Positions 46,846 to 56,668 of a stretch of DNA of 64,000 nt are shown here, piece by piece. The notes below the pieces were generated by a model. The model was not told the origin of the DNA. It saw only the letters and a list, made by a program, of their open reading frames with translations, and ran no database searches. The translations under genes and the position numbers were made by a program. Origin of the DNA: Cannabis sativa (lineage: Eukaryota > Streptophyta > Magnoliopsida > Rosales > Cannabaceae); NCBI RefSeq assembly GCF_029168945.1, contig NC_083610.1:52345429-52409428 (forward strand). The letters run 5' to 3'. How positions within the stretch are numbered: the stretch's first letter is position 1; each line of letters starts with the position of its first letter.

Positions 46846-48939
46846 CTACCTAAAGTATCCTCGCAAGATCAAACTTTCTATCTCATCTTTCAATTGTCGA
46901 AATTCTTTAGTGGTATACGCTATATCCTTGTGTAATCGATAGTATTTAGGGTAATCTTGCTTTTGCCTCGTGTGCCTCATTGGCTCTGGTTTGCTAAACA
47001 CAACCCTGTTTTCATTAGCGAGGAAGATATTCTTGTGAGTTTCATTCAACTCAGTATATACCGAGTGAAGGATACATACTTCTCATGTTTTTTTTTTTTG
47101 TTTCTTTTTGTTTTTGGATGATTCTTTTAACTCATTCTTTCTTTCTATATTTATTCCATTAGAATTGTCTACTTTCATTGTGACTGTGCTCACTGTAGCC
47201 GTACTTATGCTTGGTTTACTTCCCAAGCCAGTCTTCAACAGCTTCATTTCAGTCCTTGCTTCCGCTTTTCGCACAAAGACTTGTGTTCTTTCATTAAACT
47301 CGTTAATATTCCTCATAGGGCGACCCTGGAGAACATCCCATAACTCACCTCATGTTGTAGATCAGTCAGTTGTGATTCCTGCTTGAAGTGTTGTTAGTTT
47401 TATAATATCATTCAGGTTTGTGACTTTGGCAGCAGTTGAACGGAAGTGACTCATGTACGCTTTAAGAGATTCCCTAGGTTGTTGTTTTATGTTGGTCAAA
47501 GATGATGCTTCGAGTCGACGGTCTCTTAAAGCCTAAAACTAATTTTTAAAGTCTCTCGACAACTATTCTCAGGATGTTATGGAATGATTTATGAATTTAT
47601 CAAATCAACTACTCGTGGCCCCTATTAAGGAGGTTGGAAATAAAATGCAGCGCAAGATCTTTGAAACATTACTTGCTCGCATAATGGTATTAAAATTATT
47701 TAAATGAGCAACCAAGTATATGGTTCCATCATATTACGAGACATGTAGGTTCTTAAATCCTTAAGGAAATTTTGAATTTAAGATATTGGGATGAAATGGC
47801 TCAGTTTCTTCGTCTGAGTCGTAACCTGGCAACTTGCCATATTTTCCATGTTGATATTTTCTGAATTTATCCTCTAATTGAATTACTCGTAATTGGGTGG
47901 GATCCACTGGCTATTGATTTGCATTTTTATTAAGTTGATTATGCAAATTAAGTGCATTTCAATTTAGGTGCTTGCGAAGGTCAGGCTGCTTTCAATTTAA
48001 TCTCTTGCGTAAATTAGGTTTGCGATGCCTTTGTTCATAGTTACTTATAAATCTAGTTTTAGAGTAGCTCTCAGACTAATATCTACATGAATTACTTATG
48101 CTTTCCTTGTTAGCATAGTAACGCAGAGATCTACAACCATCTCACTTTTGTCTACTTGACCTACTATGCCCGCAAGATCGCGATTGTCCTGTGCTTGAGC
48201 TTCCTTCATCTCGTGTGGGTCCTCTTCTTTAGAAGAGATTAGACACATGTTCTCTACTCAAGTACGTGTGGACATTTTCTCTATCCATGCAAGAAGGACA
48301 TTGAGGATGTCTCAAAGGAAGCCACTTGACCTTGCTTGATTTCCAGGGTTTCTCTCATTATTACGAGGAAATATCTAATTCCTTAGTCGAGGCTACCTCG
48401 CCTCTTCAATCATGCAAGATGATTTTGGCATGCTAGTTCGTTGATTCCCTTAGTTAGAAAATCCATGGGAAGTTTGTGGAACATCTCGTCAATGTTTTTC
48501 ATTCCTTGCATTGTTAGGATTTGGTTGATTTGCTCTATCTATTTGGACATCCCTTGTATTCTCTGGTCCTGGAGCCTTGAGGTCTTCCTTGTGGTCTCCT
48601 TACAGTAGGATCAGGTTGGTTTTGAGGAACTGTCCCATGTGTAGCCCTGGCTGCTGCGGTTTCTCTTTCCAACTCAGTGTTTCGTCAGTTTGATTCAGCC
48701 AATCGTTGTCAAAGTGGTTTGTTCTCTAATTCTACCAATAATACAAATCTAGTAGGATCATAGGCGTCCTCACTCCTTCTTTCTAGGATTTGATCACCAT
48801 CAGCATTGAAATTACCATCGCTCCTCCCTAAACGTGGTGTTTTAGATGTGTTAGGTCTTTGAGATCCCATAGGTTCTTTGCCAGGATGATGGGTTGTTTA
48901 CTCAAGACGATTATCGTTATGTTGATCATTATCAACCAT
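46846..48939 (-). pseudogene. gag of element F, heavily decayed
   Basis: The likely start is the ATG at 48939 (MVDNDQHNDNRLE), 57 bp past the primer binding site. The N-terminal part shows [14 protein letters not shown], like other Tat-type gags. From about 48400 to 47400 only short fragments can be followed. Near the C-terminus there is a segment [18 protein letters not shown] (47310-47260) and a zinc-knuckle-like region DYPKYYRLHKDIAYTTKEFRQLKDEIESLI (46960-46870), where the Cys residues of relatives are replaced by Tyr or Arg. Many stops are present. Confidence 0.6.
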
Positions 48940-48995
48940 TTAATATAGGTGGATTGTGTTTATAAGGAGGGATTTTTCTGAGTCTTTATCACCAA

Positions 48996-49018
48996 GGCTC
49001 TCAATGAAAGCACCAAAC
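48996..49018 (-). promoter_or_regulatory. Primer binding site region of element F
   Basis: On the minus strand GTTTGGTGCTTTCATTGAGA follows the 5' LTR directly, as in element B. Confidence 0.65.
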
Positions 49019-49901
49019 TGTTTACGCAGATTTTCATTAACTAAATAAATAGCATTTTTTGCAATAAATGCACTACAGAAATAAATGATAATTAATAATA
49101 CCAGATATTTTACGTGGTTTTATAGTTAAAATTTACATACTCCATGAGTCCTTATTATTAGGGATATTTTCTAGATACAAAATACAATCTCAATATTTGA
49201 AATAATAAGATTTTCTCTCTCAATTTTGCCATCCCTTTTCCCATGGATTCTGCCCCTATTTAAAGGAATATATGTTGGCAGTTATTTTTTTTGGGATTGA
49301 TTCATTTACAACGGTTAATGAAACATGGACATTCCCCACGTTTCATTTATTTGCACATGGGAAATATCTAATAACTACCCAACCATTCCTTATTTTATCC
49401 CTTAGACAATAATGCTAACAAGGAGAGTTACATCTCGTAAATTGTGAGTTCTTCTTATCCATCTTAATAGGAAAAAAATTAAGTGTTAAAAGCATCTCAT
49501 CTCGATGTATCTCTTTTATTTGCATTAGTGATGCGAGATGATTTGCACAATATGAGTAACGCGAGGCGGTTGAGCGACATAAGTTCTTCTCTTCTCAAGA
49601 GAGGGTTAATGATTCACGACGTCTTTGACTGTCTCGTCTTGTACATTTTATTACTCTGCCTGTCCCGAGGTAAACATGTGTCTCATCAATCTCAGTTTAA
49701 TAGTTATTATTCTTATCTTGCATAAGACTAAACATTCAACGAGTTTGAATATTTTCTATCAAACTTGTACTTAATTGTAACGAGTTATTTTAAAGTGCAT
49801 TTAATGATGTAATGTCGTTATTATAATATTTGATATGGTTCAAATTCTTTCTGTTGGACATGTGTCAACTTCTGGTACATAGCCGAATTTTGGGTATAAT
49901 A
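49019..49901 (-). repeat. 5' LTR of element F
   Basis: The 883 bp match 5057-5939. The inner (left) end, TGTTTACGC on the plus strand, meets the primer binding site. The outer end has AATA where the partner has AACA, a C-to-T change in the LTR tip. Confidence 0.8.
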
Positions 49902-49906
49902 ATAAC

Positions 49907-50095
49907 CTACTTCCCTTTTAGTTGTATTGATTTGAGAGATAACACCACTCAAATTATAGGCTTTTACCTTGTAATTTCTAGAGTGGCTCTCTATGAATAG
50001 TATAATAGTGAGAACAATGTAAGGTGAATCTCAAATGAGTGAGATGAGAAACAGACTTAGTCTCTAGTTCACTGCAGGTGTCGTGTAGTAGAGAG

Positions 50096-50179
<84 letters not shown>

Positions 50180-50364
50180 AAGGGTTTTGAGAGTTAGAAC
50201 TCAAGAACTTAGGGGTTAGAACTTAGCCTTTTAGTCTAGCCTAATGTTCTTTATATAGATGAGAGCTTACAAAAGATCTAACTCAAAGTAGGCTAATATC
50301 CCTTAAAATGAGGAGATATCACCTCTTTTTCATATACTAAATATACAAAAAATAACCAATTAAT
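49907..50364. repeat. Solo LTR H, piece 2 of 3
   Basis: It continues from piece 1 after element F: ...GTAATGAC (5056) joins CTACTTCCCTTTTAG. It contains the phrases AGAGTGGCTCTCTATGAATA, a (GA)n run and TTTATATAGATGAG, typical of an LTR with a TATA-like box (about 50253). It stops at the copia solo LTR G; its last bases TTAAT (50360-50364) are G's left target duplication. Confidence 0.6.
50091..50177 (+). repeat. (GA)n microsatellite in LTR H
   Basis: About 87 bp of GA repeat with one CG interruption near 50098. Confidence 0.9.
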
Positions 50365-52221
50365 TGTTGGGTTTTGTGCCCTAAATAAAACCCACTTCAA
50401 TATAATCAGATTTACTTATTAATAAAGATCGGAAATAACATTTTATGTTGCATGGTTCACATGATTTATTTCATGATTATATATATATATAATGTATGAA
50501 TTCTATTTAAGTCCAGAACATATGAATTTGTTAAAGATTATAGTGTTGTCAGCACAGTGGAATAGAATCTTAATTATATGTTCGAAAGTTTATTCCTTGA
50601 TTTGTCAGAACACTGGATTTAGACTGACATGGTATAATCAGTGATAGGTATTCTTACACCTTGGAAAAGTGTTATGTCCTTTCCAGGACATTGGCAAAGT
50701 TTACCAGTATCGGATGTATGGAGTATACATCGGAAGGGACCGATATTGAACTTTGATTAGATATATTAGAATTTACCGTAATATCTATTCAATTCAATAT
50801 CACCTGTTGATCCTAGATCAAATGATCTTAATCCTGATATGATTAGGTTCAATCTCAAGAGTGTTATTTGTGTTCTTTGATTTGTTAGTTAAGCCTACTT
50901 TTGGGTCAGGGTGATACGTACATTTTGGGAACACGGTAGTGCAATTGAGTGGGAGCGCTAACATAAATATGGAATCTATAGCTTCTATCTGGCGAATAGA
51001 AAGTAAAGGATGATTTCCTTCGAGCTTAACCAAACAAAAATAAACGGTGGAGTACTCATTTCACTTAGCTGAAATATCATTTATACAGGGTTAAGTGTTT
51101 TAAGGATAAAATACATTGTAGGGTGTTACGGTAATTTAATCTCTTTACAGTGTAGATCATCTATATAGAGGATCATTGATCAAATTAGGATTATAACAAT
51201 GGATAACTAATGACGTATCTATATCGTGGAACATATAGAGCATTCTATATGACTGAGAGTGCAATTCCAAGTTCTAAGAGTGGATTCAATAAGGAATTAA
51301 TAAGTTAGGGAATTTACTTGGTAAATTCGGTTCGACTTATTGGAAGCTCGGTTATATAGACCCATGGTCCCCATACTAGTTGAGACCATACTGCTTGTAA
51401 GACTCAGTTTATTGATTTTAATTAATCAATTATAATTCTAAAAGTTAGACTATGTCTACTTTATGAATTTTCACTAAGCAAGGGTGAAATTGTAAAGAAA
51501 ATAGATTCTAGGTTTATTTATTAATTAAGATATTTTATATGTATAAATTAATAAATATATTAAATGGCAATATTATTCAATAATTATTTTTAGTTATTAA
51601 ATAATTAGAATTGGCATTTAAATGGTTAAATTGGAAAATTGGCATTTTTGAGAAAATGGAAATGAAAAATAACAAAATGAGAAAGTTGCAAAGTGAGGTC
51701 CAATTTCCTATTCTGGCCGCCCACTATGCAAAGCCCTTTACCATTTTATTTTTTTCATTATTTTAATGCCACATAATTCTAACCTAAACCTAGATGGCAT
51801 TCTATAAATAGAAAGTGTTGGCTTCATGAAACATATAACTTTGCACCTTGTTTCCTTCAGAGAAAAGCCATGCCGCCCCTCTCTCTCTCTCTTTTCTTCT
51901 CTAAATTTCGAAATCCCTTGAGTGATAGAGTAGTGCCCACACACATCAAGTGCTACCTCAATCATAGTATGTAAGACTGTGGAAAATCTGCATCAAAGAA
52001 GGAGAGAAAGAGATCCAGGTTCAGATCTTGATTATGCTCTGCTACAGAAAGGAATCAAGGGCTAGAGATCTGAACGAAAGGAGTCATAATATTCCGCTGC
52101 ACCCAATGTAAGGTTTTCTTAAACTCTTATGTGTTTATTTTCATTGTTTTAGAATTCATATTAGGATGTTAATCAAACATACTTGGTAGTAAATCTAGAT
52201 CCTGGTAAAATATTTCCAACA
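50365..52221 (+). mobile_element. Element G: solo copia LTR
   Basis: The 1857 bp run from TGTTGGGTTTTGTGCC to TTTCCAACA, with a perfect target duplication TTAAT (50360-50364 and 52222-52226) and no internal sequence. It is the same family as the LTRs of C and I and has a TATA box TATAAATAG at 51803-51811. It arose by recombination between two LTRs of a former full element. It serves as the full-length reference for judging the damaged LTRs of C. Confidence 0.9.
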
Positions 52222-52226
52222 TTAAT

Positions 52227-52597
52227 TACTTCTAAAGAATAGGTAAATATCTGAAGTTGAACTCCTACTTTTGTTGGTTGTTAGAGTGGATTCGTAGCTA
52301 AGAATGAGCCCTTGTCTTTCCAGTGTGAAAGTTGTAGAAACATCAATTGTGGCTGCCAATATGGAAGCTAGCCGACCAAACTTTTGTGGTGGGCAAGGCA
52401 ACACATGTCATTCCTTGGCTAGACCCTCCTAGTTGGCCAGTTTATTGTATCTCCATTCTGCTTGATCACTTTGTCCCTTCATCAATTGGTAAATTATCCA
52501 TGATGACTTGATTCACCTATTGACAGGCTGTACTCCACGTGTCATTAATCTTGCCTATGTGGACATGCCACATCATGTGGGAAAAATTGGGATAACA
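52227..52597. repeat. Solo LTR H, piece 3 of 3
   Basis: It runs from the right copy of G's target duplication to GGGATAACA, where E's gag resumes with ACTTACAAGC. No ORF. The stretch GACATGCCACATCATGTGG (52562-52580) includes a short inverted repeat (CACATCATGTG). Confidence 0.6.
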
Positions 52598-53202
52598 ACT
52601 TACAAGCTGTGAGAGGTGATGTACGGTGTAGAATCTTCCTAGCTACTTTGGCAGAGGCTGCCCAGTAGTGGTACTTCAAATTAGCTCTGGGGAAGTTCAG
52701 TTCATATAATTCTTTCATGTTAGAATTTCATACACAATTCTCCTCTTCTCAGTAACTCTCATCTCACTTAGAAGACCTGGTAGAAGTGAAGCAAATAGTA
52801 GGAGAACCCTTGAGAGCTTACATCAATAGATTCATGACTGAAGCTACAAAATTGAAAAGATTGATTGAGGAAAGAAGGCTAGTCGCAGTCTTAGGAGGCA
52901 TTGAACCTCTAGGAGAACTATGGAAAGACATAAAAAGACTTACTGTAGGGTCGATGGAAGAATTCTTGGATCATGCAGATAGATTTATAAAGCTCAAAGA
53001 AGCAGTTTGGCGTGTAGACAACGTTGGACAAAAGAAAAATCAACAACACACCACTGCAACCAATACATTTGTCCAGCTAGACCAAAATTCACAAAATCAC
53101 AATAGCTCAAACCAAGGTAAGAGGTCAAATAATGGCAACAGATAGGGTAATGGAAAGAAAAGCAAGTTCAATGGAAACTCCAAACAACATCCTTGGGATT
53201 GT
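52598..53202 (+). pseudogene. gag of element E, C-terminal part
   Basis: After LTR H the gag frame resumes: a TLAEAAQ stretch, a TAG, then WYFKLAL, SSHLEDLVEVKQ and, from 52786, EPLRAYINRFMTEATKLKRLIEE, EPLGELWKDIKRLTVGSMEEFLDHADRFIKL. It follows B's gag closely. It ends in an Asn/Gln-rich tail at 53145. From there the sequence passes within about 60 bp to the middle of RT, so the rest of gag, all of protease and the first part of RT are deleted (about 1.5 kb compared with B). Confidence 0.72.
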
Positions 53203-53880
53203 GTATTGACTTTACCGACCTCAATAAGGCGTGTCCAAAAGACTGTTTTGACTTCACTGACCTCAATAAGGCTAGTGTGTATTGACTTCACCGACCTCAA
53301 TAAAGTGTGTCCAAAAGACTTTTTTCCACTTTCAAAAATCGATCATCTTGTGGATGTAACAGCCAAACATGAAATCCTAAGCTTTATGGATGCCTATTCG
53401 GGGTATAATTAGATAAGAATGCATCCACCTAACTAAGAGCACACTAATTTTTCCACAGATATTGGTTTATACTGTTATAAAGTTATGTCATCTAGCCTCA
53501 ACAATGTTGGGGCTACCTACCAAAGGTTAGTCAACAAGATGTTCAAAGACCAGATCAGGCGTAACATGGAAGTATATGTGGATGACATTCTCATCAAATC
53601 CAAAAAGGCTAGGGGGAACATAAAGGATCTAGATGAATGCTTCAAAATCGTCAAGAAATACAACATGAAACTCAATCCCTTAAATTGTTCCTTCAGGATC
53701 AACTCATGTAAGTTTCTTGGATTCATTGTCAATGCTCGAGGGATAGAAGCTAATTCAGAGAAAATTCAAGCCCTCCTAAATATGAAGTCGCCAAAAAGAT
53801 GAAAGAAGTGCAAAGCGTAAATGGTTAGATAGTCAAACTAAGCAGATTCATTTCAAAGTGAGCAGATAAGTGTGTTCCTT
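53203..53880 (+). pseudogene. Reverse transcriptase of element E, N-terminus lost, motif triplicated
   Basis: It opens with three imperfect copies of the 'CIDFTDLNKACPKDCF' coding stretch (about 53203-53250, 53246-53275 and 53276-53325). It goes on with HLVDVTAKHEILSFMDAYSGYN, a stop, then FGLNNVGATYQRLVNKMF-like sequence (53485 on). The catalytic loop MEVYVDDILIKSKKARG is intact, followed by LNPLNCSFRINSCKFLGFIVNARG and a stop at 53800-53802. It is the same RT type as B and F. Confidence 0.75.
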
Positions 53881-54482
53881 TCTTCAACATCCTCCAAGGT
53901 AATAAGAAGTTTGAATGGACAGAAGAATGTAAGAATGATTTTCAAGCTCTCAAAACCCTTGGAGAAGAAAAATTAGGAATCTACCTTGCAGTCACTGAAT
54001 ACACTGTAAGCATTGTGCTAATAAGCGAAGAGAACAATGTTCAACATCTAGATTATTATATCAGCAAAAGACTATTTGGGGTTGAGGGTTGGTATCCCCT
54101 GATTGAAAAATTAACTTACTGTTTGATCCTAGCCACAAGGAAGTTAAGGCCTTACTTCCAAGCACATCCAGTTCGAGTCTACACCGACCAACCTGTACGC
54201 CAAATTTTGCTAAAGCCTAATGCATTTGGATGACTACTCAAATGGGGAATTAAGTTAGGATAGTACGAAATAACTTACCAACCCCGCACAGCAGTAAAAG
54301 GGCAAGCCTTAGTAGATTTTGTTGTTGAGTGCACAGGTAAGGAGGCAGACAACTCTAAAGATAATCTTGAGCCAGAAGGTGAATAAGAAAGAGCACCCCC
54401 AATCAAAAGAAAACTGTGAAGATAAACTAATCTGGAAGTTACATGTGCTGAATACCTTGAAATATATAATGACTCATAATTA
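53881..54482 (+). pseudogene. RNase H regions of element E, second one mostly deleted
   Basis: The RT-linked RNase H is partly open at 54015-54233 (ENNVQHLDYYISKRLFG, LIEKLTYCLILATRKLRPYFQAH, RVYTDQPVRQILLK). The second RNase H starts with GQALVDFVVECTGKE (about 54300) and a WKLHV stretch (54435). It then jumps to the end of the domain (NTLKYIMTHN), so the part with the VDG and AEYEAL catalytic motifs is missing compared with B. Confidence 0.65.
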
Positions 54483-55985
54483 GTGGTAAATCATGTCCTG
54501 TGCGAATGCACAGCTCAAGGAGAAACAATGGTGGCATATTTCAGTAAGATCCATGACCTGCTTGCACAATTTAAGGGATACAACCTTAAACAAATTCTAA
54601 GAGAAGAAAATGCAACAGTTGATGCACTGGCACCGCTAGCAAGCAACACATTAACAAACAAAACCAACTTAGTTCCAATCCAATTTCAAAAAGAACCTAG
54701 CATCACATGCACGGAGGAAATCAAAATGATAGACAACACACCAAACTGGAATACTCCCATAGCAGCCTATCTTAAAACTGGAGACCTTCTAAGCAACAAG
54801 AATAAGGCTCAAAAAATGATGAGAAAGGTTGCATGATACAAATAATAGAAGGTGTAATGTATAGAAGAGGTTTCTCCATGCTATTTTTAAGGTGCATAAC
54901 AAATAAAGAAGTTGCACGGCTCTTATCTGAAGTTCATGAAGGCTTTTGTGGTAATCATGCTAGGGGCAAAGTTTGTCTAAGAAAATACCAAGGTAAGGTT
55001 ATTTTTGGCCAACGATGATTAAATATTCAAAGGCACATGTGAAAAAATTTGACAAATGCCAAAGATTTTCCAAAATCCATGAAGCACCTCCAAATGAGTT
55101 AGTGCAAATGCAAAGTCCGTGGCCCTTTGCCATATGGGGAATAGACTTGATCGGACAATTGCCCAAAGGAAAAGGTGGAGTACAATATGCAGTTGTAGAG
55201 TAGATTACTTTACCAAATGGATGGGGTCGAACCATTGGCAACAATAACATCCAAGAAAGTTTTGGCTTTTGTGGTAAATAAACATCATATGTTGGTACAG
55301 ACTTCCACAAAAAATTGTTTCAGATAATGGGAAAACATCTGACAACCAGATGTTCACAAACTTCTGCACAACACATGGAATCATCAAAAGTTTCTCAGAA
55401 GTTGCACAACCCCAAACAAATGGACAAGTCAAAGTAATCAACAAGACATTAAAAGACACCATGAAAAAATGGCTCAAAGAAGCCAAGGGGAACTGGCTGG
55501 AGGAACTACCAAAAGTACTTTGGTCGTACAGAACAACTGAAAGAACGACAACCGGGCAGACACCTTTTGCCATGGCCTATGGCTGTGAGGCAATATTGCC
55601 CTTTGAGTTAGAACCTCCATCCCATAGAAAATTAACTTATGATCAAGAGACTAATCATGCCCTCCTGGCAGAATCACTTGATGAAGTTGAAGAAAAAAGA
55701 GATTTAAGGAATCTAAAGCTACTTGCTCATCAGCAAAAAGTGGCTCGATACTTCAATAAACAAGTGAAAGAAAGGAAATTTTTTGTGGGAGATATGGTAC
55801 TCAGAAGAGTGATCCTGAACACAAAAGACAGTGCAGCATGAGTGCTTGGACCTAATTGGGAAGGACCATACCAAGTAACTAAAGTTAAAAAATCTGGAGC
55901 ATATAAACTTCGTCGGTATGACAAAAACATGGAAATAGTTCTAGTACCAAGGTACTGGAATGGTGAACACCTAAGAAAATACTAG
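54483..55985 (+). pseudogene. Integrase of element E
   Basis: It comes in four frames. 54483-54836 is the linker (ILREENATVDALAPLAS, MIDNTPNWNTPIAAYL). 54833-55018 is VMYRRGFSM and EVHEGFCGNHARG (His pair). 55015-55203 is KKFDKCQRFSK (one Cys changed to Phe) with FAIWGIDLIGQLPKGKG (first Asp). 55350-55841 is IKSFSEVAQPQTNGQVKVINK (Glu) to VGDMVLRRVILNTKDSAA. The second Asp is in a short shifted piece near 55320 (VSDNGKTSDNQ). The domain ends with RYWNGEHLRKY at 55951-55983, followed by TAG. Confidence 0.75.
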
Positions 55986-56665
55986 CAATAAGTGTGAAAG
56001 GTATGGGGACCACACAAGTTGCACAATGCTCGAACACCACTCTTAAGTGGTGGCCTTCTGACCACTTTCAAAGTAAAAACTGTTCAAAATCATTGCTCTT
56101 AAGCAATGTCTTTTGGATGGATTATACCGTTCAAATGTTTTATGTTTAAATTAGATAAAGATCATATAGATCATGTAATAGCTTTTATAATTCAATAAAT
56201 GTACGTTACTATGGTAACAACACATATCGACCAATAAATAAATAAAGATATTAATTATCATTCAAATTGTGTCAATTTTATGTCTTTTTTGCAAATTATA
56301 GCAAGTTATTTAATTACCTAAAATGCGTACAAAGGGTTTGCCTAAACCTAAAAGTTTGGCAGACAGAATTAAAACTTGTGAAATATAAGTGACCAAGAGT
56401 TATAAGTTCGCTCGGTCACTTGGGGGCAACTGTACCCGTACAAGCATTGGTAAAAAACAAGCTCAAGCAAAAAATTAAATTCAGATTTAAGGGAAAATAT
56501 TCATATTAGGTTAACAAAGCAAAATAAGTCTAAGATTAAAAGTTGTTTGGCCAGCCAATTGTCTTAAGTAAAATGAAATTTTTTTCCAAGTTTAAAAGCC
56601 ACCTGGTCTGCCATATTGTACTAACAAATAGGCCCTTAGGACGAACAGATGAAAAAAGTTTTGAA
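55986..56665 (+). other. Element E between integrase and antisense gene
   Basis: No coding sequence. It corresponds to 34300-35014 of B, including TCTTAAGTGGTGGCCTTCTG (56042-56061) and the stretch GGTCACTTGGGGGCAAC. This is the gap between two convergent genes. Confidence 0.55.
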
Positions 56666-56668
56666 ATT

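Larger units (their letters stand above)
5057..49901 (-). mobile_element. Element F: Tat-type Ty3/gypsy element, minus strand, split by B
   Basis: F's own sequence is 5057-6714 plus 39415-49901, about 12.1 kb. On the minus strand the order is 5' LTR (49019-49901), primer binding site, gag, protease, RT, RNase H, second RNase H, integrase, the tail of an opposite-strand gene, polypurine tract and 3' LTR (5057-5939). The target duplication is ATGAC (5052-5056) and ATAAC (49902-49906), 4 of 5 matching. The LTRs differ by about 7-8% by eye. The second RNase H of archaeal type and the antisense gene place it in the Tat group. Confidence 0.8.

Noticed and set aside
49902..50364. Idea that this stretch is the outer flank or host DNA beside F
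   Set aside because: The duplication ATGAC/ATAAC and the run-on from 5056 into 49907, then from 50364 into 52227, give one repeat with TG...CA ends and a duplication in E's gag, so it is an LTR.
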